This document shows, piece by piece, positions 7,816 through 16,079 of a stretch of DNA of 64,000 bases (position 1 is the stretch's first letter; the number at the start of each line of letters is the position of its first letter). The stretch comes from Bacteroides sp. M10. GTDB lineage: Bacteria > Bacteroidota > Bacteroidia > Bacteroidales > Bacteroidaceae. A program made the position numbers and the translations under genes. The stretch is taken from contig NZ_CP060488.1 in the NCBI RefSeq assembly GCF_014334015.1, positions 310,001 to 374,000 on the forward strand, read 5' to 3'. The notes under the pieces were generated by a model. That model did no database searches, was not told the origin of the DNA, and saw only the letters and a list, made by a program, of their open reading frames with translations.

Positions 7816-8814
7816 ATGAATATGAAAATAGAATTAGAAAATTGTCAAAAAAGTCTTACTCTCAAAGATTTTGAAGAAGTTGAGAGCAAGTTGGGTCATG
7901 TTTTGCCGGAAAGACTGAAAGAGTTCTATTTACAATATAATGGAGGAGAACCTAAACAGCAAACCATCTCCATAAACAAATATTACGAAGTGGAAATTAG
8001 AATTTTCCAACCGTTCAAATATAATAAGAGTTTTAAGAATGCTCTTTTTCATACTGTTGAAGGAGAAACCTTGGAGCATCGTAGTTCTAATTCGATTTCT
8101 GACAATATTCTGCTATTTGCCAGTGGACATAACAATTTGAGAAATATTGGTGTAATTGCAATCAATATAAAAAACAGAGCTGTATATTTTTATAAAATTA
8201 TTGGTTTTGTAAAAAATAGCGATGCATTTATTTTTGATGAACCTCAATTGATAGCGGATTCAATAGATGATTTTTTCAATAATCTCGTTGCTTTCCCAAA
8301 AATCGAAGAGGAACAACAAACGGAGATTATAGAAATAGAAGGTGTAATGCCTGAACTTTCGGACTGTTCGGCTTCGCTAACAAAAGAAGATATAAAGAAT
8401 TTTGAGGTTGAGTTGAATGTAAAGATTCCGGCAGGCATGAAGAACTTTTACCTCAAGTTCAACGGTGGTATGCCATCACCATATTGTTTTCAACCGCAGG
8501 ACGAGGATTTGGATTGGGTGGAGATAAATGCGTTCTTTCCGATAAAGGAACGCACCAATGCTTTTGAAACAATTGAAGTCATAGCCAAAGACATGTGGAG
8601 CAGAAATCTAATGCCAAGCAACCTGTTGCCTTTTGCTATGGATTCGGGTGGAAACTATTATGCGTTGAACTTGAAGAATAAAAAGATTTACTATTACTTG
8701 ACTGACGAGTGGGACGAAAACGCTTCAAGAGAATACAACTTTGAAACAAATACTCGTTACATCGCCCAGTCATTCAATTACTTTATAAATCATTTTATCG
8801 AAGAAGAGGAATAA
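7816..8814 (+). CDS. Cassette 8: tandem two-domain SUKH protein
   Basis: 332 residues with two SMI1/KNR4 domains. Domain 1 (about 1-160) has LPERLKEFYLQYNGGEP; domain 2 (about 175-330) has IPAGMKNFYLKFNGGMPSP, each followed by a beta core and a helix before the end. A short Glu-rich linker joins them. Cassette 15 is a paralog with a nearly identical second domain and a divergent first domain. The cassette start TCTGCCC is shared with cassettes 15 and 27. Confidence 0.85.
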   Translation: MNMKIELENCQKSLTLKDFEEVESKLGHVLPERLKEFYLQYNGGEPKQQTISINKYYEVEIRIFQPFKYNKSFKNALFHTVEGETLEHRSSNSISDNILLFASGHNNLRNIGVIAINIKNRAVYFYKIIGFVKNSDAFIFDEPQLIADSIDDFFNNLVAFPKIEEEQQTEIIEIEGVMPELSDCSASLTKEDIKNFEVELNVKIPAGMKNFYLKFNGGMPSPYCFQPQDEDLDWVEINAFFPIKERTNAFETIEVIAKDMWSRNLMPSNLLPFAMDSGGNYYALNLKNKKIYYYLTDEWDENASREYNFETNTRYIAQSFNYFINHFIEEEE

Positions 8815-8824
8815 AGCGGGCAGA

Positions 8825-8872
8825 TAACAAGCGGATCAATCTCCTTTAATGATGATTATCCACCAAACATTA
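8825..8872 (+). repeat. attC-like site 8 (type I)
   Basis: CGGATCAATC...GATTATCCACC; right core AAACATTA. The preceding GGGCAGA mirrors the cassette start TCTGCCC. Confidence 0.8.
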
Positions 8873-8896
8873 GCAATTGACGAAAAAAAGAAAGCA

Positions 8897-9331
8897 ATGA
8901 GTGAAATTATAGAATACCGTCCAATTAATGAGGACGAACGAATAGAAATAGATCAGCTTGCGGCTAAAGGTTTAGTCCTTATAGGTTTGCAGGAAAGTGC
9001 TGAATCCTCTGCCATCCTTGATGGCATAAAGAACTATCTCAATAATTTTGAAAGTTCAGATGACGAGGAAATTACGGATAGGGCTTATGAGTTAGGTTCC
9101 CTGTTAGGAAACACCATCCAAAAGCACTATGGATGGAACTGGTTTTGTGTAGAGGAAAATACAGATGATTCTTTTCATTGTGTTGCTTCTAATAAAGAAC
9201 GAGCCTGCTGCGCCTGTCATGAATATATATACTCCATATTGACAAAACAGCATTCCAATAATGTAAAGTTGTTGTTCAATATGATAAAGAAGGACTATCC
9301 TAAAGAATGGCACTTCATGTTGCTTTCTTAA
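8897..9331 (+). CDS. Cassette 9: DUF3806-like hypothetical protein
   Basis: 144 residues. The centre (YELGSLLGNTIQKHYGWNWF, then SFHCVASNKE) resembles DUF3806-type proteins, small predicted immunity proteins in which a helix pair is followed by a Trp-containing strand; this is a weak call. There is a CCACH motif near residue 105 but no clear metal site. The ATG at 8897 was selected because the longer in-frame start at 8849 lies inside the recombination site. Confidence 0.72.
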   Translation: MSEIIEYRPINEDERIEIDQLAAKGLVLIGLQESAESSAILDGIKNYLNNFESSDDEEITDRAYELGSLLGNTIQKHYGWNWFCVEENTDDSFHCVASNKERACCACHEYIYSILTKQHSNNVKLLFNMIKKDYPKEWHFMLLS

Positions 9332-9339
9332 AAGATTGC

Positions 9340-9385
9340 TAACAAACAGATGAAACATTTAAGGCAGTTTATCTGCTAAACATTA
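9340..9385 (+). repeat. attC-like site 9 (type III)
   Basis: Arms CAGATGAAAC and GTTTATCTG form a third hairpin sequence class. The preceding ATTGC mirrors the cassette start GCAAT. Confidence 0.78.
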
Positions 9386-9422
9386 GCAATAAAATGTAAA
9401 ATGAATAAAATACCATTCAATT

Positions 9423-9857
9423 ATGCTGAGCAATAAAATAATAGAACATCTGAAACAACAAGGCATCTATTCTGAAAAGGAAGATGAAAAATACAAAGCA
9501 GCTTTAATCAATTTAGGTGTTGATTTGAATAGTGATTTTGCATTTTTCAATTTACATACTACTGAAATTACATTTCTTGGGCGGCATAGTGAAATGTATA
9601 ATGTATGTTGGTTCAGTATTTATTCGAACGATTTGAGTTATGCTATCGAATCTGCTCGGAATATCCTAAAGTTACCAGATGAATACCTTCCATTAGATAG
9701 TTTTGAAGCAGAAGGTGGTTTCTTTTATAATCGTAAAACAGAGGAAGTTCTTGAAATTGAATTGGGCGAAAAACTAATCAATTTCCAGAATGGAAAGTTA
9801 TTACCACAATGGAAAGACTTTAATTCTTTTTTGGAATGGTATTTTAAATTAGAATAA
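9423..9857 (+). CDS. Cassette 10: SUKH-like hypothetical protein
   Basis: 144 residues. The C-terminal portion (YLPLDSFEAEGGFFYNRKTE, then DFNSFLEWYFKLE) has the beta-hairpin and final aromatic helix of SMI1/KNR4-like proteins; the N-terminus is divergent, so the family is tentative. A preceding ATG at 9401 opens a different, short frame of 11 codons ending near this start, which could couple translation or be chance. Confidence 0.72.
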   Translation: MLSNKIIEHLKQQGIYSEKEDEKYKAALINLGVDLNSDFAFFNLHTTEITFLGRHSEMYNVCWFSIYSNDLSYAIESARNILKLPDEYLPLDSFEAEGGFFYNRKTEEVLEIELGEKLINFQNGKLLPQWKDFNSFLEWYFKLE

Positions 9858-9866
9858 AAATATTGC

Positions 9867-9914
9867 TAACAAGTAGATAAGCAACCCGAACAGGTTACTA
9901 TCTACATCCCATTA
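9867..9914 (+). repeat. attC-like site 10 (divergent hairpin)
   Basis: GTAGATA with AACC on the left pairs with GGTT and TATCTAC on the right. The right core is CCCATTA rather than AACATTA. The preceding TATTGC mirrors the cassette start GCAATA. Confidence 0.75.
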
Positions 9915-9928
9915 CCAACAATTACTTT

Positions 9929-10465
9929 ATGAATAAAGAAATAGAAATACTTATAGCAGCCATAACAAAAGCCGCAAGAATGGCTTTCCAAAAGTTGTTT
10001 AGCAATGGCGAACATTTTTATTATTGTGCGCTTCTGACGACAGGTGAAGGTTTTGCTCCTGTTATTTCTGCATGGTCGTGGGAAGCATTAGCCAGAGTAA
10101 CACAATTGAACTCTGAAACATATGCACAAAGTATAAAGTGGTCTTATGCAGACTCGCCATATTATGCTTTTGGCTACGACGAATATTTTAGTGATGTAAA
10201 ACAGCTCTTTGAACATCGAGCTAATATTGATAGTTTGAATGATGAAGATTGGGGAAAGGAGTTTGATGTCAGGCTAACTGCTATGGTGAAAGCAATGTCA
10301 ATTCTTGATAAAGAAGGACTTTTTGCACAAAACCAATCACGCCGCAGTATTTTGATAAATGTAGAATTAATGCCGCCTGATGCTTCAAATGTGCAAAGAG
10401 CATTAGAGCTAAACAACTCCGAAGATATTGAAGAATATCTTCAAGAAGCTGCTGAAAGTGAATAA
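9929..10465 (+). CDS. Cassette 11: DUF4303 family protein
   Basis: 178 residues matching the DUF4303 layout: an N-terminal helix (ITKAARMAFQKLFSNGEHFY), the strand YYCALLTTGEGFAPVISAWS, the motif KWSYADSPYYAFGYD, and the late block INVELMPPDASNVQRALELN. DUF4303 proteins are small cytosolic proteins repeatedly found in toxin-immunity neighbourhoods; biochemical function is not known. It starts 15 bp after the upstream recombination site. Confidence 0.85.
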   Translation: MNKEIEILIAAITKAARMAFQKLFSNGEHFYYCALLTTGEGFAPVISAWSWEALARVTQLNSETYAQSIKWSYADSPYYAFGYDEYFSDVKQLFEHRANIDSLNDEDWGKEFDVRLTAMVKAMSILDKEGLFAQNQSRRSILINVELMPPDASNVQRALELNNSEDIEEYLQEAAESE

Positions 10466-10474
10466 TAAAGTTGG

Positions 10475-10520
10475 TAACAAAGCGTGATAACGCTTGACAG
10501 CGTTCCCCGCTAAACCATTA
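10475..10520 (+). repeat. attC-like site 11 (divergent hairpin)
   Basis: AACGCT-TGAC-AGCGTT is a perfect inner inverted repeat; right core AACCATTA. The preceding GTTGG mirrors the cassette start CCAAC. Confidence 0.76.
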
Positions 10521-10540
10521 TAAACTCGTAAAATAAAAAT

Positions 10541-11035
10541 ATGATTGAAGCACTGAAAAATATAGGATTCATCGTTACAGAGCGATTGGAAAGAAAAGAA
10601 TTAAGCTCTGATTTACAAAATCGGTACTCCGAACTTCCTGCGGACTATCAGGAGTTTTTACAACGGTTTCAGACAATCACGAATGAAAGTGATAATGTTT
10701 GGTTTAATTCCATAGAGGACTTTAACGGAGAAAGCGATAGCGGATTCCGTTGGAATGAATTTGAGCTGATGGGACTTGAGGCGTTGGCAGATGATAAGGA
10801 ATCCTGTGATATGATACGCCTGTTTTGGGATAGCCATATTCCTATTCTTATGTCAGTAAAAGATGGATACCAATACTTGTGCATAGATTTATCTCCGGAA
10901 AATTACGGTAAAATCTATTATGGAGTTGAACCTGAATTTGAAGATTCGGCAGAATTTGTTTGCGATAGCTTTAATCATTTATTAGAAATGTTGTCTTCCA
11001 ATAAAAAGAATGATATACTGACAAATTTCAAATAG
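10541..11035 (+). CDS. Cassette 12: SUKH family protein (paralog of cassette 24)
   Basis: 164 residues. The SMI1/KNR4 motif LPADYQEFLQRFQTI at about 30-45, a beta core ending YQYLCIDLSPENYGKIYYG, and a C-terminal helix FVCDSFNHLLEML. Cassette 24 encodes the same protein with a single visible difference (Ile versus Val at residue 10), so this is a recent cassette duplication that has begun to diverge at silent sites and in the downstream recombination site. Confidence 0.85.
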   Translation: MIEALKNIGFIVTERLERKELSSDLQNRYSELPADYQEFLQRFQTITNESDNVWFNSIEDFNGESDSGFRWNEFELMGLEALADDKESCDMIRLFWDSHIPILMSVKDGYQYLCIDLSPENYGKIYYGVEPEFEDSAEFVCDSFNHLLEMLSSNKKNDILTNFK

Positions 11036-11040
11036 GTTTA

Positions 11041-11089
11041 TAACAAGCAGATAAATCTCTCTGAAAGATTGATTATCCACCGAACATTA
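11041..11089 (+). repeat. attC-like site 12 (type I)
   Basis: GCAGATAAATC...GATTATCCACC, right core CGAACATTA. The preceding GTTTA mirrors the cassette start TAAAC. Confidence 0.78.
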
Positions 11090-11116
11090 TGTGCCACAAA
11101 AAAAGAAAATGAGAAT

Positions 11117-11647
11117 ATGAAACAAGAATTTGAAGGTTTTGATTTTACAAACTTTTGGGATGATAATTACTATGCCCGCAAGGAGTATATCAGTGATGCC
11201 CCAACTGATGAATTGATAGCTGATGTAGAGAAAGAATTAGGATACAAGTTGCCAGCTTCCTATATATGGCTGATGAAGCAGCATAATGGAGGCATCCCTT
11301 TCAATACATGCTTCCCTACTGATTCACCCACAAATTGGGCTGAAGACCATATTGCTATAACTGGCATTTACGGTATAGGTAGGGAAAAGGACTATTCACT
11401 ATGTGGAGAAATTGGCAGTCAGTTTATGATTGATGAATGGGGATATCCGGAAATAGGTGTGGCTATTTGTGACTGTCCGAGTGCTGGGCATGATATGATT
11501 TTCTTGGATTATCGAGAATGTGGTCCATTCGGAGAACCAAAAGTTGTGCATATCGATCAAGAATCAGATTTCAAAATAACTACATTAGCAGAAAATTTTG
11601 AGGATTTTATACGAGGGCTTGAAAATGCTGAGAAATATGAGGAATAG
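11117..11647 (+). CDS. Cassette 13: SUKH-1 type protein
   Basis: 176 residues. Strong SMI1/KNR4 signature ELGYKLPASYIWLMKQHNGG, then a metal-like acidic core (GYPEIGVAICDCPSAGHDMI, FLDYRECGPFGEP) and the end helix LAENFEDFIRGL. This is the best-conserved SUKH form in the array. The start at 11117 follows two short blocked frames; the in-frame start at 11069 is inside the recombination site. Confidence 0.88.
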   Translation: MKQEFEGFDFTNFWDDNYYARKEYISDAPTDELIADVEKELGYKLPASYIWLMKQHNGGIPFNTCFPTDSPTNWAEDHIAITGIYGIGREKDYSLCGEIGSQFMIDEWGYPEIGVAICDCPSAGHDMIFLDYRECGPFGEPKVVHIDQESDFKITTLAENFEDFIRGLENAEKYEE

Positions 11648-11660
11648 TAAGTAAGGCACA

Positions 11661-11709
11661 TAACAAGCGGAAGAATCTCCCTAAATGGTCGATTATCCGC
11701 CGAACATTA
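11661..11709 (+). repeat. attC-like site 13 (type I)
   Basis: CGGAAGAATC...GATTATCCGCC, right core GAACATTA. The preceding GGCACA mirrors the cassette start TGTGCC. Confidence 0.8.
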
Positions 11710-11733
11710 GTTGCGGTCAAAAACGAAATAAAA

Positions 11734-12429
11734 ATGAATGTAATATCAGAAAAAGAATATTCGTTTTCAAATGCGCTTTTTTGGAACGTAATGTTACATC
11801 ATCATATTCGAGCCTTTGATGAAGAAAGGGATGCGAATTTTGATGAAGTATGGGATGAAGAACTTGTACCAACATTGTTGGATGAAAAGAAGTACAAGAA
11901 ATATTGGTGTTGGCTATCTCAAATTGATTTGAAAACATCCGAAAATCAAGGTGAAATAGAAAATCCAAGAACTCTAACACTTCCTATCGGCAGCGATATT
12001 GTATTGACAATAGAATTTCATCCTTGCTGTACATATTATTTTTTGAATGACACTTTAATCGGGGAAGTTAGTGGCAACTTTCACTTGAAGTATCTCACAT
12101 ATTCGGAATTAATGAGGATTACAAAAGAGAAATATGGAGATGTACTGTTCCATTTACTCTTACCTTTGTCTGCAATCAGGGAACAAGAAAAAGACATAGC
12201 ACTTAATGCAATAATCCAACGATTGCAACAAATTCCCTTATTCAAGGAACATTCCGCATATATAGGTAAATGTATCTTGAATGGATTATTAATATCCAAC
12301 TCTGACATACAAGAAATTCCCAAGATAGGAACGATATGTACAAGCAATCATTCATATAGAAATGCTTTGGTATATGATGATGAAAGGCAGGAAATAAAGG
12401 AGCTAAATATCCTTTTATCGAGATTATAA
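11734..12429 (+). CDS. Cassette 14: hypothetical protein, possibly Imm19-like
   Basis: 231 residues, cytosolic, acidic N-terminus with MLHHHIRAFDEERDANFDEV and a mid segment DIVLTIEFHPCCTYYFLNDT. The layout vaguely recalls the Imm19 immunity family, but I cannot confirm it. The C-terminal third is helical (EKDIALNAIIQRLQQIPL). Location in the array supports an immunity role by inference. Confidence 0.74.
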   Translation: MNVISEKEYSFSNALFWNVMLHHHIRAFDEERDANFDEVWDEELVPTLLDEKKYKKYWCWLSQIDLKTSENQGEIENPRTLTLPIGSDIVLTIEFHPCCTYYFLNDTLIGEVSGNFHLKYLTYSELMRITKEKYGDVLFHLLLPLSAIREQEKDIALNAIIQRLQQIPLFKEHSAYIGKCILNGLLISNSDIQEIPKIGTICTSNHSYRNALVYDDERQEIKELNILLSRL

Positions 12430-12438
12430 ATATGCAAC

Positions 12439-12487
12439 TAACAAGCGGATTAATCTCCTATAAAGGTCGATTATCCACAGAACATTA
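12439..12487 (+). repeat. attC-like site 14 (type I)
   Basis: CGGATTAATC...GATTATCCAC, right core AGAACATTA. The preceding GCAAC mirrors the cassette start GTTGC. Confidence 0.78.
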
Positions 12488-12503
12488 TCTGCCCATAAAA
12501 AGA

Positions 12504-13499
12504 ATGAATATGAAAATAGAATTAGAAAATTGCCAAAAAAGTCTTACTCTCAAAGATTTTGAAGAAATAGAGAGTAAATTGGGTTATGCCTTGCCGGAAA
12601 GACTGAAAGAGTTCTATTTACAATATAATGGAGGTTCTACGAAACAGACCGCAAGCATAAATAAATATCAAGAGGTGGAAATTGAAGATTTCTTCCCATT
12701 CAAATATAACAAGGATTTTAAGAATGACCCCAGATATACGGCAGAAGGCGAAACATTAGAGTTAAGAAAAGCTGGAGCTATATCTGATAGCATTCTTATT
12801 TTTGCTATGGAATCTACCGATGAAGGTCGGATTACCATAGACTTGGTTAATGGAAAGATCTATCTTTACCCTATTGTGGGGATGCAAGATGTAATCTTCA
12901 ATTTTGGAGAGCCACGACTTGTTGCAAATTCAATAGATGATTTCTTTGACAATCTCGTTGTTTTGGACGGGCACAAAGCAATTCCAGCAATAGAAGAAAT
13001 CGAAGAGGGACAAACGGAGACAGCAGGTGTAATGCCTGAACTTTCGGACTGTTCGGCTTCGCTAACAAAAGAAGATATAAAGAATTTTGAGGTTGAGTTG
13101 AATGTAAAGATTCCGGCAGGCATGAAGAACTTTTACCTCAAGTTCAACGGTGGTATGCCATCACCATATTGTTATCAACCGCAGGACGAGGATTTGGATC
13201 GGGTGGAGATAAATGCGTTCTTTCCGATAAAGGAACGCACCAATGCTTTTGAAACAATTGAAGTCATAGCCAAAGATATATGGAGTAGGAATTTAATGCC
13301 ATGCAATCTGTTGCCTTTTGCTATGGATTCGGGTGGAAACTATTATGCGTTGAACTTGAAGAATAAAAAGATTTACTATTACTTGACTGACGAGTGGGAC
13401 GAAAACGCTTCAAGAGAATACAACTTTGAAACAAATACTCGTTACATCGCCCAGTCATTCAATTACTTTATAAATCATTTTATCGAAGAAGAGGAATAA
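12504..13499 (+). CDS. Cassette 15: tandem two-domain SUKH protein (paralog of cassette 8)
   Basis: 331 residues with the same two-domain design as cassette 8. Residues from about 180 to the end are almost identical to cassette 8 (only a few changes such as FQPQDEDLDW to YQPQDEDLDR), while residues 45-165 differ heavily (for example VEIEDFFPFKYNKDFKNDP). The sharp change points to domain replacement or gene conversion. The ATG at 12504 was chosen; the longer in-frame start reads through the recombination site. Confidence 0.85.
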   Translation: MNMKIELENCQKSLTLKDFEEIESKLGYALPERLKEFYLQYNGGSTKQTASINKYQEVEIEDFFPFKYNKDFKNDPRYTAEGETLELRKAGAISDSILIFAMESTDEGRITIDLVNGKIYLYPIVGMQDVIFNFGEPRLVANSIDDFFDNLVVLDGHKAIPAIEEIEEGQTETAGVMPELSDCSASLTKEDIKNFEVELNVKIPAGMKNFYLKFNGGMPSPYCYQPQDEDLDRVEINAFFPIKERTNAFETIEVIAKDIWSRNLMPCNLLPFAMDSGGNYYALNLKNKKIYYYLTDEWDENASREYNFETNTRYIAQSFNYFINHFIEEEE

Positions 13500-13509
13500 A
13501 GCGGGCAGA

Positions 13510-13557
13510 TAACAAGCGGATCAATCTCCTTTAATGATGATTATCCACCGAACATTA
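13510..13557 (+). repeat. attC-like site 15 (type I)
   Basis: Almost identical to site 8, differing in the right arm (CACCGAAC versus CACCAAAC). The preceding GGGCAGA mirrors the cassette start TCTGCCC. Confidence 0.8.
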
Positions 13558-13570
13558 TTCGCAAAAACAA

Positions 13571-14194
13571 ATGGAAGAAAAAAACTATATATCAAACTTT
13601 GATTGCTCGCTTTGGCAAATTGATGATTGGGGACTATATACAGCCAAATCTCCTATCTATATCAATTCTTTGGGCAGCGATTTTAATGTGTGGTTTGATG
13701 TGGACGGCGAGAGTTTTCCTACCGACAAACAGCTTGTTGCATGGGCGGGATTTTGCAATATTAATTCAAATGAAATAAAAGAAATGATGATTGACGGTCT
13801 TACAAAGTTAGTAGATAAAATGGATGTCTTGCCAAATGATGTAGAGCCGGAATTTGGTCCGATATATAGACCTATGGCGATTTCGAGAAATGCCAAACGC
13901 TCTATTGAAGCTGTAAGACATAGTAGAAAGACATTAGGTAAAGTGGCAAAATCCACCTTAAAATGCAATTCGGTTGTTGTACCGTTACAAGATAAAGCTC
14001 CAGTTAGATTTATTGTAATGAACTTTGAAATTGGTCGTCGCCCTTATGAAATGGAAGCTGTTTTTTGTAATGAAAAGATGCTTATGGTCGGTGAAAACTC
14101 TGGCATTTGGACTCGCCTTGAATGGATAAATGAGTTTAATGTTCCAATGTTTAATATTGGAACGGCATTACATCCATATTGGCGACCCGAATAA
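13571..14194 (+). CDS. Cassette 16: hypothetical protein
   Basis: 207 residues, not recognised. Several Trp-containing strands (LWQIDDWGLYTAKSP, DFNVWFDVDG) are followed by a basic helix (AISRNAKRSIEAVRHSRKTL) and a late beta part (VRFIVMNFEIGRRPYEMEAV). No membrane segment. It begins 14 bp after the upstream recombination site. Confidence 0.75.
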   Translation: MEEKNYISNFDCSLWQIDDWGLYTAKSPIYINSLGSDFNVWFDVDGESFPTDKQLVAWAGFCNINSNEIKEMMIDGLTKLVDKMDVLPNDVEPEFGPIYRPMAISRNAKRSIEAVRHSRKTLGKVAKSTLKCNSVVVPLQDKAPVRFIVMNFEIGRRPYEMEAVFCNEKMLMVGENSGIWTRLEWINEFNVPMFNIGTALHPYWRPE

Positions 14195-14202
14195 TATGCG
14201 AA

Positions 14203-14248
14203 TAACATGCACCTGTTCCGCCTAACGGCGGCAAGCTGCAAACCATTA
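14203..14248 (+). repeat. attC-like site 16 (divergent hairpin)
   Basis: CCGCC-TAA-CGGCGG inner hairpin; right core AACCATTA. The preceding TGCGAA mirrors the cassette start TTCGCA. Confidence 0.76.
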
Positions 14249-14278
14249 GTCGCTTGAAAAAATAAAAGAAAAAAGAAT

Positions 14279-14860
14279 ATGAGTGCGTTTACAGAAATAA
14301 AGAAATACATTCAGACTTTTGAAAAGTATGGATGTAAAGAATATGAAAACGGGACAAAAGAATATGGTCATGCACCTTTCATTGCTCCTGAAGCATATAA
14401 TTTTTGCGTCTTTGCTACGCTAAATGAAGATGATATTGTTGAGTTAGAGCGAGATTTGAAAAGAGAGATTCCGGCTCAATTCCGCTCGTTTTTAATGACT
14501 GATTCCAATGGCTTACATCTTTTCTTCCATTTCAGTTTGTATGGAATGAGAAAATCATATAATCGAAATCCAAACGCGACTCCAGAGCCTTATGGCTTAA
14601 TTGAGTCAAACATTTACGAAAGACCTAAAAACGCAAAAGATACTTATTTTTTCATTGGAGGATATAGATATGATGGCTCAAAGCTCTATATAGATTCTGA
14701 AAATGGAAAGGTTCATTTCTGTAAAAGTAGAGATGCTACCTCTCTCTTGTCATGGGATTCTTTTGAAGATATGCTCATATCAGAATCCCAAAGACTATTT
14801 ACGCTTTACGATGATAGAGGTAGAATGCTTGTGTCAAGAGAAAAAACACTACCGATATAG
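14279..14860 (+). CDS. Cassette 17: SUKH-like protein
   Basis: 193 residues. SMI1/KNR4-type motif LERDLKREIPAQFRSFLMTD near 60-80, then a beta core (YFFIGGYRYDGSKLYIDSEN) and the end helix SWDSFEDMLISESQRL. The N-terminal 55 residues are extra relative to the minimal fold. Inferred orphan immunity protein. Confidence 0.82.
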   Translation: MSAFTEIKKYIQTFEKYGCKEYENGTKEYGHAPFIAPEAYNFCVFATLNEDDIVELERDLKREIPAQFRSFLMTDSNGLHLFFHFSLYGMRKSYNRNPNATPEPYGLIESNIYERPKNAKDTYFFIGGYRYDGSKLYIDSENGKVHFCKSRDATSLLSWDSFEDMLISESQRLFTLYDDRGRMLVSREKTLPI

Positions 14861-14870
14861 AATAAGCGAC

Positions 14871-14915
14871 TAACAAACAGCAAACCGACTAAAAGCGGAA
14901 CGCTGCCAAACATTA
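14871..14915 (+). repeat. attC-like site 17 (type II)
   Basis: ACAGC...GCTGCC with CCGACTAAAAGCGG core. The preceding AGCGAC mirrors the cassette start GTCGCT. Confidence 0.8.
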
Positions 14916-14933
14916 GCCACCGAGGAAATAAAT

Positions 14934-15338
14934 ATGAAAAAGGAACTTATAGAACGATTGAGAAGATTTCTAACGGCACATGATATGATTGGGACACCTG
15001 CATCTGATGAGCAGGTATTATGTGCGGAACAAGAGTTAGGAGTAAAATTTAGTTCTGACTATATAGACTTTATCAAGAATTTCGGAACAGCATACGCAGG
15101 AATGATGATTAATGCTTTAGACGGCAATGAAAATGTGGTCGAAGAAACTAAATCATTAAGAGAAGTTCATCCTGAAGTTACAGATACTTATGTGATTTCA
15201 GATGATGGTTCTGGCAATCCCATAATGATAAATTCTAAAGGAGAGGTCGAAATATACTATCATGATAGTGATGCCGAAATAAAAACCATCGCTCCATCGT
15301 TAGAACAATATATAGAAGATAATTTTCCTGAATGGTAA
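14934..15338 (+). CDS. Cassette 18: SUKH family protein
   Basis: 134 residues, a minimal SMI1/KNR4 domain: EQELGVKFSSDYIDFIKNFG, then TYVISDDGSGNPIMINSKGE and the final helix SLEQYIEDNFPEW. It is the one cassette besides 20 whose ends are clearly not complementary (starts GCCACC, ends GGTTGC), which suggests the ends have been exchanged or mutated. Confidence 0.85.
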   Translation: MKKELIERLRRFLTAHDMIGTPASDEQVLCAEQELGVKFSSDYIDFIKNFGTAYAGMMINALDGNENVVEETKSLREVHPEVTDTYVISDDGSGNPIMINSKGEVEIYYHDSDAEIKTIAPSLEQYIEDNFPEW

Positions 15339-15348
15339 AAGCGGTTGC

Positions 15349-15394
15349 TAACAAACAGATGAAACATTGAAGGCGGTTTATCTGCCGGACATTA
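15349..15394 (+). repeat. attC-like site 18 (type III)
   Basis: CAGATGAAAC...GTTTATCTG arms; right core GGACATTA. The preceding bases GGTTGC do not mirror the cassette start GCCACC. Confidence 0.75.
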
Positions 15395-15417
15395 TCGTCA
15401 TTAAAATAAAAACGAAC

Positions 15418-16005
15418 ATGGAGAAAGGAATAAAAAGAATTGAGCAGAATGGTGTTCACGTTGCATATCTTACTTGTCCTCAAATCAAATTGAACAAGTA
15501 TAAAAATGCAACCATGTTATCGTTGTGGCATATTAAAGGCAACTCAATGGATTTTATTTTGGATATGCCCGAATTGCAAGATATCAGGATGTATTCGTGT
15601 AAATTCAATGACTATACAGCATTAAACAAATTGACACATCTAAAGAGATTATGTATTAATGGTATTGCCACAAAAGAAGAGCAAACATTTGATTATATAG
15701 CCAATCTTTCTCCTTTAGAAGAACTAATCATTTGTAACATAAAACCGTTTAGCAAATTCCCCAATTTATCGAACTTACATAGTTTATATTGGTTATTTAT
15801 TTGGGAATGTAAAAATTTAGTTGATATAAAAAACATTGCCGATATTCCCAATTTGCGTGTATTTGATTGGTGTTGTTCTCAATTAAAGCCTACTGAATTG
15901 GAATTTGTAATGCAAAAAGACAGTATTCAAAAAGTTGCTGCTCAATTTGGAGGAAAGAGGTTAAATGAAGAATTTAAATCATTATTAATGAAGTACAATT
16001 TATGA
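15418..16005 (+). CDS. Cassette 19: leucine-rich-repeat-like protein, exact copy of cassette 1
   Basis: 195 residues, identical in sequence to the cassette 1 product. The duplicated DNA runs from the TTA of the upstream recombination site to the end of the downstream one and no further, so the copied unit is a whole cassette. Its presence at two distant positions indicates recent cassette movement or re-insertion rather than tandem slippage. Confidence 0.87.
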   Translation: MEKGIKRIEQNGVHVAYLTCPQIKLNKYKNATMLSLWHIKGNSMDFILDMPELQDIRMYSCKFNDYTALNKLTHLKRLCINGIATKEEQTFDYIANLSPLEELIICNIKPFSKFPNLSNLHSLYWLFIWECKNLVDIKNIADIPNLRVFDWCCSQLKPTELEFVMQKDSIQKVAAQFGGKRLNEEFKSLLMKYNL

Positions 16006-16008
16006 CGA

Positions 16009-16056
16009 TAACAAGCGGATGAATCTCCCTAACGGTCGATTATCTGCCGGACATTA
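16009..16056 (+). repeat. attC-like site 19 (type I, identical to site 1)
   Basis: Same sequence as site 1, including the mirrored ATGACGA before it; identity stops two bases after the final ATTA. Confidence 0.82.
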
Positions 16057-16079
16057 GCCACTTAAAAATAATAATAAAA

